A DNA stretch of 64,000 nt from Polaribacter sp. Hel1_85. GTDB lineage: Bacteria; Bacteroidota; Bacteroidia; Flavobacteriales; Flavobacteriaceae. This document shows, piece after piece, positions 1 through 8,575 of this stretch. Below the pieces are notes generated by a model that saw nothing but the letters and a program-made list of their open reading frames with translations, had not been told where the DNA came from and made no database searches. The stretch lies in the NCBI RefSeq assembly GCF_000766795.1, contig NZ_JPDS01000001.1:1493001-1557000 (forward strand), in the 5' to 3' direction. A program made the position numbers and the translations under genes. Numbering within the stretch: the stretch's first letter is position 1; each line of letters begins with the position of its first letter.

Positions 1-221
1 GAAGCGACAAAGACAGCAAAAATAAGAATCCAAGCAGTAGCACCCTTAAAAGGTATATCTGCTTTTATAGCATTTATTGTTGCTTCGTGATCTGTATCTT
101 CTCTAAAATCTAAAAGTTCTTTTAAATACTTTTTAACACTAGAAAGCAATCCTTTAGCTCCATTCTTCATTTCTTGCTTAGATTGCTCAACAGCTTCATT
201 ACCTGCGTTATTTTCTTCCAT
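1..221 (-). CDS. DUF389 family membrane protein, N-terminal part (cut by window edge)
   Basis: Open minus-strand frame starting MEENNAGNEAVEQSKQEM and running off the left edge, giving 73 residues. After a charged cytosolic stretch the frame enters a hydrophobic segment (GATAWILIFAVFVAS) preceded by a region with NAIKADIPFKG. That layout is what I know from the N-terminus of DUF389/TIGR00341 membrane proteins, whose function is unknown. The rest of the protein is outside the window, so the family call rests on this N-terminal stretch only. Confidence 0.6.
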   Translation of the reverse strand, partial: MEENNAGNEAVEQSKQEMKNGAKGLLSSVKKYLKELLDFREDTDHEATINAIKADIPFKGATAWILIFAVFVA

Positions 222-283
222 ATTTAATATTTTATAACGTTGGAAAGATACAAAAAAAGTTATCTAAAAAACATTTTTTAATT

Positions 284-784
284 TTACTGTAGATAAATAA
301 TATCGATCTCTAACTTGAATTTTTGCTGAATTTTATTTCCAATTAAAAATGCAATTTGATGAATTTTATTGGCTGAAAAATTATTCATATCTAATTTTCT
401 TCCTCTAAACGCAGGATACATTTCTTTTAATGGAATTATAATATTCTGCCACTCATTATTCATAGTTAAAAATGTATAGACATAAGAATAAGAATTACTA
501 AAATCGTCCTTAATTCTAAATTGGTATTTATTACCATCTCCTTTTATCCTTACAACAACATTTGTAAAGTTTTCTATTTTTAACTGTTTAAAGCGATACC
601 TTAAAGAAGAAAATCCACCATTATTTTCTAAAGAAACTAAACCAGAATACTCACCATATCCATGATTATTAATTTTAAAACTCCCATTAGATTTCCCTCC
701 CATTACAACATCATCCACAACAAGCCAATCAGAAATATTTGAATTTTCTTTAAAATCGAAAATAACATTTTTAGTATCGCTCAT
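284..784 (-). CDS. CIA30-family protein
   Basis: 166 residues from the internal ATG at 784. The N-terminal pattern IFDF...W.VVDDVVMGG.S...F followed by a GGFSS.RYR stretch is the CIA30 (NADH:ubiquinone oxidoreductase intermediate-associated protein 30) beta-sandwich signature. Bacterial members are short stand-alone proteins of unclear role; the galactose-binding-like fold suggests ligand or protein binding. The frame stays open to an ATG at 856, which would add 24 residues without family similarity, so I prefer 784, which gives the usual length of about 165. No signal peptide is seen. Confidence 0.8.
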   Translation of the reverse strand: MSDTKNVIFDFKENSNISDWLVVDDVVMGGKSNGSFKINNHGYGEYSGLVSLENNGGFSSLRYRFKQLKIENFTNVVVRIKGDGNKYQFRIKDDFSNSYSYVYTFLTMNNEWQNIIIPLKEMYPAFRGRKLDMNNFSANKIHQIAFLIGNKIQQKFKLEIDIIYLQ

Positions 785-895
785 AAATAAGGTGTAATAA
801 TTAGAAAATAAATTTTGTTCATGATAATTATAAAAAATATCAATCAAAAATAGCATTCATTTAGCAAAATACATATTGGAAATTTGTTAAATAAA

Positions 896-923
896 AAAAG
901 CTTCACAAAATTGTGAAGCTTTT
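896..923 (-). terminator. Rho-independent terminator after tRNA-Lys
   Basis: Near-perfect inverted repeat (AAAAGCTTCACAA pairing with TTGTGAAGCTTTT). Read on the minus strand it lies just downstream of the tRNA 3' end and is followed by a run of T. It also separates the tRNA from the CIA30 gene. Confidence 0.8.
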
Positions 924-927
924 AATG

Positions 928-1000
928 TGACCGGGCTGGGGCTCGAACCCAGGACCCTCTCCTTAAAAGGGAGATGCTCTACCAACTGAGCTACCAGGTC
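928..1000 (-). tRNA. tRNA-Lys (anticodon TTT)
   Basis: Full cloverleaf on the minus strand. The D-arm GCTCAGTTGGTAGAGC, an anticodon loop CTTTTAA with anticodon TTT, and the T-arm CTGGG-TTCGAGC-CCCAG are all present. The acceptor arm is GACCTGG against CCCGGTC with discriminator A. Pair 5-68 is a U-C mismatch; the other six acceptor pairs are canonical. CCA is not encoded. A terminator hairpin follows. Confidence 0.95.
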
Positions 1001-1060
1001 ATTCTTTTCTTTTAAGCGGCTGCAAATATACACCTTGTTTTAAATAAAACAAATTTATTT

Positions 1061-1828
1061 TTATTTTTTTTCATTTAAATAAGCATCTCTAACTTTCTTA
1101 AACAAATTAGAAGAATACACAAAATTTACAACTGCTTCATTATCAGTTTTAAATATATCATTACTACTTCCTTCCCATGCTTTTCTTCCATCCTTTAAAA
1201 AAATAATTTTTTCTCCAATCTCCATCACAGAATTCATATCATGCGTATTTATTACAGTTGTAATATTATATTCATCCGTAATTTCTTGTATTAAATTATC
1301 TATTACAATTGCAGTTCGAGGATCTAAACCAGAATTAGGTTCATCACAAAATAAATATTTAGGATTCATAACAATTGCTCTTGCAATAGCAACTCTTTTT
1401 TGCATTCCTCCAGATAGTTCTGCCGGTAATTTTTTATTTGAATTTTCTAGATTAACTCTTTTTAAAACGAAGTTTACACGTTCTAACATTTCTTCTTGCG
1501 TTTGTTTCGTAAACATTTTTAATGGAAACATTACATTTTCTTCAACCGTTTGAGAATCAAATAATGCACTACCTTGAAAAACCATACCAATTTCTTGTCT
1601 CCATTGCTGCTTTTCTTTTTCTGAGAATTTAGTATTAATTCTTCCGTCAAAAGAAATAGTTCCTTCTTCTGGAGTATGTAAACCAATTAAAGATTTTATA
1701 AATACTGTTTTACCAGAACCACTTTCTCCAATAATTAAACTTGTTTCTCCTGCAAGAAATGTAGCAGAAATGCCTTTTAACACTTTTACCTCTCCAAAAC
1801 CTTTATGTAAATTCTTTACTTCTATCAT
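1061..1828 (-). CDS. mlaF: MlaF-type ABC transporter ATP-binding protein
   Basis: 255 residues with all ABC ATPase motifs: Walker A GESGSGKT near residue 35, Q-loop MVFQGSALF, signature LSGGMQKRVAIARA, Walker B YLFCDEPNSGLD and the H-loop TVINTHDM. The signature form SGGMQKR and the early VLKGIS segment are typical of MlaF, the ATPase of the Mce/Mla system that moves phospholipid between the outer and inner membranes. It lies 3 bp downstream of the MlaE-type permease and is surely co-transcribed. The substrate-binding MCE protein (MlaD) is not in this window. Confidence 0.9.
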   Translation of the reverse strand: MIEVKNLHKGFGEVKVLKGISATFLAGETSLIIGESGSGKTVFIKSLIGLHTPEEGTISFDGRINTKFSEKEKQQWRQEIGMVFQGSALFDSQTVEENVMFPLKMFTKQTQEEMLERVNFVLKRVNLENSNKKLPAELSGGMQKRVAIARAIVMNPKYLFCDEPNSGLDPRTAIVIDNLIQEITDEYNITTVINTHDMNSVMEIGEKIIFLKDGRKAWEGSSNDIFKTDNEAVVNFVYSSNLFKKVRDAYLNEKK

Positions 1829-1831
1829 CTT

Positions 1832-2572
1832 TTAGGTTAAAAGCATTTGAGTTAAAAAATAATTTGCAATTACTATTAAAATTGTAGTCCAAACAACTGC
1901 TTGTGTACTTGCTCTACCAACTGCTATAGATCCTCCTTTTACAAAATAACCATGATAAGAAGGTACAGTTGCTATTATAAATGCAAAAACTAATGTTTTA
2001 ATAATTGCATACGAAAGTAAAAATGGGTCAAAATCGGTTTGAATTCCTTCAATATAATCAGCTCCAGAAAAAAGACCAGATAATACTCCAGAAACCCAAC
2101 CACCTAAAATGCCTAAAAACATCCCTAATGATATTAAAAAAGGATAAAAGAAAACTGTTGCCAAAACTTTTGGTAAAACTAAGTGATTAAGTGCATTTAT
2201 ACCCATTACTTCTAAAGCATCAATCTGCTCTGTAACACGCATTGTACCTATGCTTGATGTTATATAAGAACCAACTTTACCTGCTAAAATAATTGAACAA
2301 AAGGTTGGTGCAAATTCTAAAATTATAGAACGTTTTGCGGCAAAACCAATTAATGATTTTGGAATGAAAGGATTTTCTAAATTTAATGCTGTTTGTAGTG
2401 CGATTACACCTCCAATAAAGAAAGAAATAAACATAATAATCCCTAAAGATTTTAAACCTAAATCTTCTATTTCTTTTAGAAATGCTTCATAAAAAACCTT
2501 TGTACGTTGTGGTTTTTTAAAAACACGCCCTAACATCATAAAATATTTACCAGTATGCTCTAGGTAATTCAT
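1832..2572 (-). CDS. mlaE: MlaE-type ABC transporter permease
   Basis: 246 residues, five or so hydrophobic segments, with the MlaE-family core ...LEFAPTFCSIILAGKVGSYITSSIGTMRVTEQIDALEVMGINAL. The EQIDALE motif is the coupling-helix region unique to MlaE permeases. It forms the inner-membrane channel for retrograde (or anterograde) phospholipid transport with the MlaF ATPase encoded 3 bp downstream. A weak -7-like element (TACTTTAG on the minus strand, 2589-2596) lies just upstream of the start. Confidence 0.9.
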   Translation of the reverse strand: MNYLEHTGKYFMMLGRVFKKPQRTKVFYEAFLKEIEDLGLKSLGIIMFISFFIGGVIALQTALNLENPFIPKSLIGFAAKRSIILEFAPTFCSIILAGKVGSYITSSIGTMRVTEQIDALEVMGINALNHLVLPKVLATVFFYPFLISLGMFLGILGGWVSGVLSGLFSGADYIEGIQTDFDPFLLSYAIIKTLVFAFIIATVPSYHGYFVKGGSIAVGRASTQAVVWTTILIVIANYFLTQMLLT

Positions 2573-2649
2573 TCATTTTAATTTTATGCTAAAGTATTAA
2601 AATATCATTAATAGATAGTTAAATTCACTATATCAAAATAAAAAATAAT

Positions 2650-2657
2650 TACTTTTG
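2650..2657 (+). promoter_or_regulatory. -7 promoter element of the phosphatase gene
   Basis: TACTTTTG matches the Bacteroidota TAnnTTTG -7 consensus and lies 23 bp before the ATG at 2681. No clear -33 TTG-type element at the expected spacing was established. Confidence 0.55.
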
Positions 2658-2680
2658 ACTAATTATTTAATTTTCAATCC

Positions 2681-4324
2681 ATGAAATTCAAATTTCTTTT
2701 AAGTTTTGTTTGTTTATTTATATTTCTTACAAGCTCTAAACAAATAGCACAACAGCCAAAAAAATCTAAATTAGTTGTTGGTATTGTTATTGATCAAATG
2801 AGGTATGATTATTTAACAAGGTTTGCTGATAGATATGGAAAAGATGGATTTAATAGAATTTTAAAAGGTGGATTTTCATTAGAAAATGCTCATTATAATT
2901 ACATACCAACTTATACTGCAGTTGGTCATACTTCTATATATACAGGAACTACACCAAGTGAACATGGAATTATCTCTAACAATTGGTATGATAAATTTTT
3001 AAAAAAATCTATTTACTGTGTTGATGATACCAATTACAAAACAGTTGGAAATAATGGTCTTAATGGTAAAAAATCACCAAAAAGACTTTACACATCTACA
3101 ATTACAGATCAATTACATCTAGCGCAAAATATGCATGGAAAAACAATTGGAATTTCTATAAAAGATCGTTCTGCTATTTTACCTGCAGGTCATACTGCAA
3201 ATGCAGCTTATTGGTATGATGGTGATAATTATAACACTTGGATTACGAGTACTTTTTATATGAAAGATTTACCTAAATGGGTAAAAGATTTTAATTTGGA
3301 TAACAAAGCTGATGAATACCTAAATAAACCATGGGAAACGCTTTATGATATTAAAAGTTATACAAATAGTAGAGATGATGATAATATATATGAAGGAAAA
3401 TTAGTTGGTCAAAAATCACCAACCTTTCCTAAAAATTTAAAATCTTTACGTTCAAAAAACGGAAATTTCAGTTTAATAAAGACAATTCCTGCTGGTAATA
3501 CCTTTACTGCCGATTTTGCTAAAGCAGCAATAATTGGTGAAAAACTAGGTAAAAGTGAATACACAGATTTTTTAGCAGTAAGTTTTTCATCTACAGATTA
3601 TATTGGTCATAAATATGGAGTTTCTGCTATTGAAACAGAGGACACTTATTTACGTTTAGATAAAGATTTAGCAGATTTCTTCAAATTCTTAGACCAACAA
3701 GTTGGAAAAGAAAACTACACTTTATTTTTAACAGCAGATCATGCTGCAGTTCATGCACCTTCTTATTTACAATCTTTAAAAATTCCTGCTCATTATTTAA
3801 ACCTTCAGAAATTTAGAGAGTTTGTTTTAAAAATCACAAAAAAATATTTTAATTCTATCGAATTGATTGAAAACGTTTCTAATTATCAAATATTTTTAGA
3901 TAAAGAAAAAGTAGAATCTTTAGGCTTAGATGTAAATACCGTTGCTCAAAAATTAGCAGATGAAGTTGTTTATTTTGATGAAATATACAAAGCAGTTACT
4001 GCAAGAACATTGCAAACAACTCAATTCTCAACAGGAATTTTAAATTCATTACAGAATGGATATAATCAGAAATTATCTGGAGATGTTTTAATGATTCCTA
4101 ATCCTGCAACTTTAATAAGAGAAAGAACAGGAACAAGCCATGGATCTGGTTATTCTTATGACACCCATGTACCTGTAATTTTCTATGGAAATGGAATAAA
4201 TCAAGGTGCTACTTCAAAAAGATATAATATTACAGACATTGCACCAACAATTGCAAATTTCTTAAATATTGAAGCTCCAAATGGAACAAATGGTGTTGTT
4301 ATTGATGAAGTTTTAGAAAAGTGA
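2681..4324 (+). CDS. pafA: PafA-type alkaline phosphatase / phosphodiesterase-nucleotide pyrophosphatase superfamily
   Basis: 547 residues with a signal peptide (about residues 1-23, ending ...KQIAQ), so exported. The alkaline phosphatase superfamily core is intact: metal-binding IDQMRYDY at 37-44 (D38), nucleophile Thr79 in PTYTAVGHTS, SSTDYIGHKYG and the TADHAAVH metal site. Thr79 matches the nucleophile position of the PafA phosphatase of Elizabethkingia, a Ca2+/phosphate-insensitive monoesterase of Bacteroidota. The likely role is release of phosphate from organic esters in the periplasm. Its stop codon abuts the stop of the convergent prsW gene. Confidence 0.85.
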   Translation: MKFKFLLSFVCLFIFLTSSKQIAQQPKKSKLVVGIVIDQMRYDYLTRFADRYGKDGFNRILKGGFSLENAHYNYIPTYTAVGHTSIYTGTTPSEHGIISNNWYDKFLKKSIYCVDDTNYKTVGNNGLNGKKSPKRLYTSTITDQLHLAQNMHGKTIGISIKDRSAILPAGHTANAAYWYDGDNYNTWITSTFYMKDLPKWVKDFNLDNKADEYLNKPWETLYDIKSYTNSRDDDNIYEGKLVGQKSPTFPKNLKSLRSKNGNFSLIKTIPAGNTFTADFAKAAIIGEKLGKSEYTDFLAVSFSSTDYIGHKYGVSAIETEDTYLRLDKDLADFFKFLDQQVGKENYTLFLTADHAAVHAPSYLQSLKIPAHYLNLQKFREFVLKITKKYFNSIELIENVSNYQIFLDKEKVESLGLDVNTVAQKLADEVVYFDEIYKAVTARTLQTTQFSTGILNSLQNGYNQKLSGDVLMIPNPATLIRERTGTSHGSGYSYDTHVPVIFYGNGINQGATSKRYNITDIAPTIANFLNIEAPNGTNGVVIDEVLEK

Positions 4325-4999
4325 TTACTTTTTAAAAACAGATCTATTTTGATGTTTTTCAATAGCTTTTCTAGATAATAAAATTCCAACAATTAGTGAG
4401 ACAAAGGCTCCTATAGAAATTCCAGGTATAAAGTTTATAAATAGAAAAAAATCATAAGCTCCATGAAAAAGTGTTGCAAAAAATAATCCTGTTAAATTCA
4501 ATACAATTCTATTTTTAGAAAACTTTGCTTTTCCCATAAAATATCCCATTAAAATTGCAAAAGTTGCATGCGCAGGAACCGCTGTAAAAGCTCTTAAAAC
4601 TCCTGTTGCAACACCATGTTGTAAAACGTATAATACGTTTTCTAAAGTAGCAAATCCCATAGAAACCATCACAGCATAAACGATTCCATCAAAAGGTTCA
4701 TTAAATTCTTTATTTCTTTGAGAATAATACCTAACAATAATATACTTCGAAAATTCTTCTACCAAACCAACAACAACAAATGCTTTTAAAAACTGCTGAA
4801 AAATACTTATTTTATCTGTTAACGGAAATAACTCGCTCGCAAAACCACCTAAAATTGCAGTAATCAAAATACCTAATGTGGCACCTAAAAGGAAATTTTT
4901 AAATAACAAACCAATTGGTTCTTTCTCAAATTTATCTTTAAAATAAATATAAAGTATAATTATTGTTGCAGGTGCAACTGCGAGAAGAAGTAAATTCAT
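4325..4999 (-). CDS. prsW: PrsW-family intramembrane metalloprotease
   Basis: 224 residues, about seven membrane segments. The family motifs are present: GLVEEFSKY (the EE pair near residue 78), PAHATFAILMGY and FHGAYDFF, which supply the zinc ligands of this CAAX-protease-like superfamily. In Bacillus, PrsW cleaves an anti-sigma factor; the substrate here is unknown. It is 4 bp downstream of ctlX and probably shares its transcript. Confidence 0.88.
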   Translation of the reverse strand: MNLLLLAVAPATIIILYIYFKDKFEKEPIGLLFKNFLLGATLGILITAILGGFASELFPLTDKISIFQQFLKAFVVVGLVEEFSKYIIVRYYSQRNKEFNEPFDGIVYAVMVSMGFATLENVLYVLQHGVATGVLRAFTAVPAHATFAILMGYFMGKAKFSKNRIVLNLTGLFFATLFHGAYDFFLFINFIPGISIGAFVSLIVGILLSRKAIEKHQNRSVFKK

Positions 5000-5003
5000 T
5001 TTG

Positions 5004-5939
5004 CTATTTTTTAGGCAAGAAAACTTCTGCCATCATACAACGTGCACTTCCTCCTCCACAAGCCTCAATAGTATCTAAAGAACTAGAAATAATTTTACAA
5101 TGATTACTAACTTGTGCTTTTTGAGATTGTGTTAAACTATTAAAAGCTGCTTGACTCATCACTAAAAATCGTTCAGCATCTTTACCATGAACTTGCAACA
5201 TATTTCCAGCAAAATGAGTAGCTTGTTCTTCTGTAATATCAATAACTTTTTTACCATCTTCTTTTAAATGCTTTAAAACATTTTTACGCTCCTTTTTATC
5301 ATCTATAGAAGACAAACAAATTATTGCAAAAGTTTCTGCAACACACATCATTACATTTGTATGATAAATAGCTACTCGCTCTCCATTTACTGTTTGATTC
5401 GCTGTAAAAACCACTGGTGTGTATTCAAAATCTTCACAGAACTCTATAAACAATTCTTCATCTGCTCTAGGAGAAAGCGCACAGTAAGCTTTATTATTTT
5501 GTCGATCTAAACAAATACTCCCTGTTCCTTCTAAAAAAATATCATCTTCTTCTGCAGAAGTATAATCAACAATATTTTCTATTAAAAAACCATTGTTTTC
5601 TAATTGCTTTAAAACATCTTCACGTCTTTCTAAACGTCTATTTTCTGCAAACATTGGGTAAATACCAACAGTACCATTTTCATGAAAAGAAATCCAGTTA
5701 TTTGGAAAAATAGAATCTGGTGTATCAAATTTATTTGTATCAGAAATTACAATAACATTAATACCAAAGCTGCGTAATTTTTCTACAAAAGCATCAAACT
5801 CATTCTGTGCTTTTGTATTAATTGTTGTAGGAAGCATATTATCAATTTCGTGTTGATAATAATTATTTACAGCAGTTTGTTCATTCATCCTAAAATTTAC
5901 AGGACGAATCATTAAAATTGTATTTGTAGTTTGATTCAT
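5004..5939 (-). CDS. ctlX: Citrulline utilization hydrolase, CtlX family
   Basis: 311 residues of the guanidine-modifying (amidinotransferase/arginine deiminase) superfamily. Visible catalytic features are the N-terminal IRPVNFRMNEQTAVNNYYQ stretch, FPNNWISFHENG with the Asn/Asp region, the central HTNVMM histidine, and the C-terminal IEACGGGSARCMMAE, which carries the active-site Cys. This arrangement is the CtlX subfamily linked to citrulline hydrolysis in arginine catabolism. Start at the ATG following a good -7 element. Confidence 0.87.
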   Translation of the reverse strand: MNQTTNTILMIRPVNFRMNEQTAVNNYYQHEIDNMLPTTINTKAQNEFDAFVEKLRSFGINVIVISDTNKFDTPDSIFPNNWISFHENGTVGIYPMFAENRRLERREDVLKQLENNGFLIENIVDYTSAEEDDIFLEGTGSICLDRQNNKAYCALSPRADEELFIEFCEDFEYTPVVFTANQTVNGERVAIYHTNVMMCVAETFAIICLSSIDDKKERKNVLKHLKEDGKKVIDITEEQATHFAGNMLQVHGKDAERFLVMSQAAFNSLTQSQKAQVSNHCKIISSSLDTIEACGGGSARCMMAEVFLPKK

Positions 5940-5958
5940 TAAGTGTATTTATTTAAAA

Positions 5959-5966
5959 CAAAATTA
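5959..5966 (-). promoter_or_regulatory. -7 promoter element of ctlX-prsW
   Basis: On the minus strand TAATTTTG, a perfect TAnnTTTG match, 20 bp upstream of the ctlX ATG. Confidence 0.6.
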
Positions 5967-6030
5967 GCTTTTTTTTCAGTATAAAATCATTCTTAACTTA
6001 TAGATATTAACTTTTGCTTATTTTTACTTT

Positions 6031-6699
6031 ATGAAAAAATTATTTTTCCTAATTACATTTAGTCTATCTCTCTTTTCTTTTGGACAAGAGCTCCCTGAAG
6101 GTTTTGTGTATTTATCAGATGTTGATGCTACTATTCAATCTGAATTACGCTATTTAAGTAGTAATAATTTTATAGGAAAACCTATTGATGGTTATCATAA
6201 AAACTGTGTAATCGTCACAAAAGAAACTGCAAGTGCATTACAAAAAATACAGCAGATTTTAATAAAAAAGGGTTTAAGTCTAAAAATTTTTGATGCTTAT
6301 AGACCTCAGCAATCTGTGAATCATTTTGTACGTTGGGCAAAGGTTTTAAGTGATACAATTATGAAACAAGAATACTATCCAAATGTACCAAAATCCCAAT
6401 TATTTAATCAAGGATATATTGCTTCAAAATCAGGTCATTCAAGAGGAAGCACTGTAGATTTAACAATAGTAGACATAAAAAAAGAGAAAGAATTAGATAT
6501 GGGAAGTCCATTTGATTTTTTCGGAGAAGAATCTCATCCATTTTTTAAAGAAATAAGTACAACTCAAAAAAGCAATCGATTTTTATTAAGAAAGGTGATG
6601 TTAGAAAATGGTTTTAAACCTTACGATAATGAGTGGTGGCATTTTACACTTAAAAATGAACCTTTTCGTAATTCTTATTTTAATTTTCCTGTAGAATAA
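6031..6699 (+). CDS. M15 family D-alanyl-D-alanine dipeptidase (VanX/DdpX type)
   Basis: 222 residues with a signal peptide (residues 1-18, ending LFSFG). The VanX/DdpX motifs are intact: FDAYRPQQSVNHF, SGHSRGSTVDLTIVD (Zn-binding His and Asp of SxHxxGxAxD) and the C-terminal EWWHF, which gives the catalytic Glu and third Zn ligand. It hydrolyses D-Ala-D-Ala dipeptides in the periplasm, more likely for cell-wall recycling than for glycopeptide resistance, since no vanH/vanA partners are nearby. A weak -7 (AACTTTTG, 6009-6016) precedes it. Confidence 0.9.
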   Translation: MKKLFFLITFSLSLFSFGQELPEGFVYLSDVDATIQSELRYLSSNNFIGKPIDGYHKNCVIVTKETASALQKIQQILIKKGLSLKIFDAYRPQQSVNHFVRWAKVLSDTIMKQEYYPNVPKSQLFNQGYIASKSGHSRGSTVDLTIVDIKKEKELDMGSPFDFFGEESHPFFKEISTTQKSNRFLLRKVMLENGFKPYDNEWWHFTLKNEPFRNSYFNFPVE

Positions 6700-6742
6700 C
6701 AAGTTTTAACAATATCTAAACAGCTACACTAAAAATCGGCAT

Positions 6743-6750
6743 TATATTTG
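6743..6750 (+). promoter_or_regulatory. -7 promoter element, decides start of the next gene
   Basis: TATATTTG is a perfect TAnnTTTG match. It overlaps the upstream ATG at 6748, so that codon cannot be in the transcript, and the start at 6781 follows. Confidence 0.65.
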
Positions 6751-6780
6751 TATTATTATTGTTTGAAAGTATTCTATAAC

Positions 6781-7452
6781 ATGAAATTAAAAATTAAACT
6801 CCTTTTTTTATCTATTTCTTTTTTTTCTGTTAACCAAGTATCTGCACAATTAGATAACAACTCTGGCAACCAAGAAAAAGGAAAAATTAAAGCAATTGTT
6901 CTAAACAGTTCTAAGGAAGTAAAAAAACCAACTTCTTTAAATAACAATAATACTAATGGTTTTAAAGATGCATACAATAAAGAAAACGAAAAATTAAAAA
7001 AACAGCAAGCAGAAAACAATCTTAACAACAAAGGTATTTTAACAAAAGCTAAGTTAAGTGAAGAACGTTTTTTAAAAGCATTTAAAAAAATTAACGGTCA
7101 ATATATTTATCCTAAAATAGACCAAGATTTAGGTAGTTTTAGATCTAATTCTAAAAGTGTAAACATTATTTGTCGAGATTTTCAATACCCAGATGGCGAC
7201 AGAGTTACTATCTTTATAAATGACATACCTATTATTCATAATATTACGCTCAGACAGAGCTATCAAAAATTTAATATCCCCTTAGAAATTGGTATAAATA
7301 AAATTGCTTTTAAAGCATTAAACCAAGGTTCTTCTGGACCAAATACTGCTGCTTTTAAAGTCTATAATGATGCAGGAATGTTACTATCATCTAACGAATG
7401 GAATCTAGCTACTGGTGCTAAAGCCACGATAGTTATATCAAAAGACAAATAA
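6781..7452 (+). CDS. Exported protein of unknown function
   Basis: 223 residues from the ATG at 6781, beginning with a clear signal peptide (MKLKIKLLFLSISFFSVNQVSA-Q). The middle third is low-complexity and rich in Lys, Asn and Gln (residues 20-85). The C-terminal 120 residues look like a beta-sandwich (VNIICRDFQYPDGDRVTIFINDIPII... LEIGINKIAFKALNQGSSGPNTAAFKVY), a pattern seen in secreted flavobacterial proteins. I recognise no enzyme motif. It sits alone between the VanX-type gene and pdhA. Confidence 0.75.
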   Translation: MKLKIKLLFLSISFFSVNQVSAQLDNNSGNQEKGKIKAIVLNSSKEVKKPTSLNNNNTNGFKDAYNKENEKLKKQQAENNLNNKGILTKAKLSEERFLKAFKKINGQYIYPKIDQDLGSFRSNSKSVNIICRDFQYPDGDRVTIFINDIPIIHNITLRQSYQKFNIPLEIGINKIAFKALNQGSSGPNTAAFKVYNDAGMLLSSNEWNLATGAKATIVISKDK

Positions 7453-7515
7453 TTGATTAATACCATTTTGTTTTAAATTAAACGAATCTTGTTTTTTTAT
7501 TCTATTTAAAACAGT

Positions 7516-7523
7516 TATTTTTG
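7516..7523 (+). promoter_or_regulatory. -7 promoter element of pdhA-pdhC
   Basis: TATTTTTG matches TAnnTTTG and lies 59 bp upstream of the pdhA ATG, leaving a roughly 55-nt leader. Confidence 0.55.
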
Positions 7524-7582
7524 TGCCTCGTATTGTAGAATATAACAACTGCTTAAACGATTAAACAAACAATATCACTAAA

Positions 7583-8572
7583 ATGAAAAAAATCACCAAA
7601 CAAACCTATTTAGATTGGTACAAAAACATGCTTTTTTGGCGTAAGTTCGAAGACAAACTAGCTTCTGTTTACATTCAACAAAAAGTTAGAGGTTTCTTAC
7701 ACTTGTACAACGGTCAAGAAGCAATTTTAGCAGGTGCATTGCATGCAATGGATTTATCTAAAGACAAAATGATAACTGCCTACAGAAATCACGTACAACC
7801 AATTGGTATGGGAGAAGATCCTAAACGAGTAATGGCAGAATTATACGGAAAAGTAACAGGAACATCTAAAGGAATGGGTGGATCTATGCATATTTTTTCT
7901 AAAGAATTCCGTTTTTATGGAGGTCATGGTATTGTTGGTGGACAAATTCCTTTAGGAGCAGGTCTTGCTTTTGGAGATAAATATAATAATACAGGAGGTG
8001 TTACATTAACATGTTTTGGAGATGGTGCTGCAAGACAAGGTTCTTTACACGAAGCTTTTAACTTAGCTATGTTATGGAAATTACCTGTAATCTTTATTTG
8101 TGAAAATAATGGATATGCAATGGGTACTTCTGTAGACAGAACTGCTAATCATACAGATATTTGGAAACTTGGTTTAGGTTACGAGATGCCTTGTGGACCT
8201 GTAGATGCAATGAATCCTATTAAAGTTGCTGAAGCTGTTGATGAAGCTTTAGAAAGAGCAAGACGTGGTGATGGCCCAACTTTCTTAGAAATGAAAACAT
8301 ACAGATATAGAGGTCACTCAATGTCTGATGCGCAACACTACAGAACAAAAGATGAAGTAGAAGATTACAAAAAAATAGACCCAATTACTCAAGTTTTAGA
8401 TGTAATTAAGGATAAAAATTATGCTAGTGCAGATGAAATTGCTGCAATAGATAAAGAAGTAAAAGCTATGGTAAAAGAATGTGAGAAATTTGCTGAAGAT
8501 TCTCCATATCCAGAACCTAAGCAAATGTATGATATGGTTTATGAACAAGAAGATTATCCTTTTATAAGTTAA
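7583..8572 (+). CDS. pdhA: Pyruvate dehydrogenase E1 component, alpha subunit
   Basis: 329 residues, the usual length. The thiamine-diphosphate motif GDGAARQGSLHEAFNLAMLWKLP...ENN is intact. YRNHVQPIGMG, the GGSMHIF turn and the phosphorylation-loop region YRYRGHSMSDAQHYRT also match E1 alpha. It forms the alpha2beta2 decarboxylase of the pyruvate dehydrogenase complex; E1 beta and E3 are not in this window. It lies 3 bp upstream of the E2 gene. Confidence 0.95.
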   Translation: MKKITKQTYLDWYKNMLFWRKFEDKLASVYIQQKVRGFLHLYNGQEAILAGALHAMDLSKDKMITAYRNHVQPIGMGEDPKRVMAELYGKVTGTSKGMGGSMHIFSKEFRFYGGHGIVGGQIPLGAGLAFGDKYNNTGGVTLTCFGDGAARQGSLHEAFNLAMLWKLPVIFICENNGYAMGTSVDRTANHTDIWKLGLGYEMPCGPVDAMNPIKVAEAVDEALERARRGDGPTFLEMKTYRYRGHSMSDAQHYRTKDEVEDYKKIDPITQVLDVIKDKNYASADEIAAIDKEVKAMVKECEKFAEDSPYPEPKQMYDMVYEQEDYPFIS

Positions 8573-8575
8573 GAT

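Noticed and set aside
6031-6699. Vancomycin resistance determinant
   Set aside because: The protein is a VanX-type dipeptidase but there are no vanH, vanA or vanRS partners; stand-alone copies are common in Gram-negative cell-wall metabolism.
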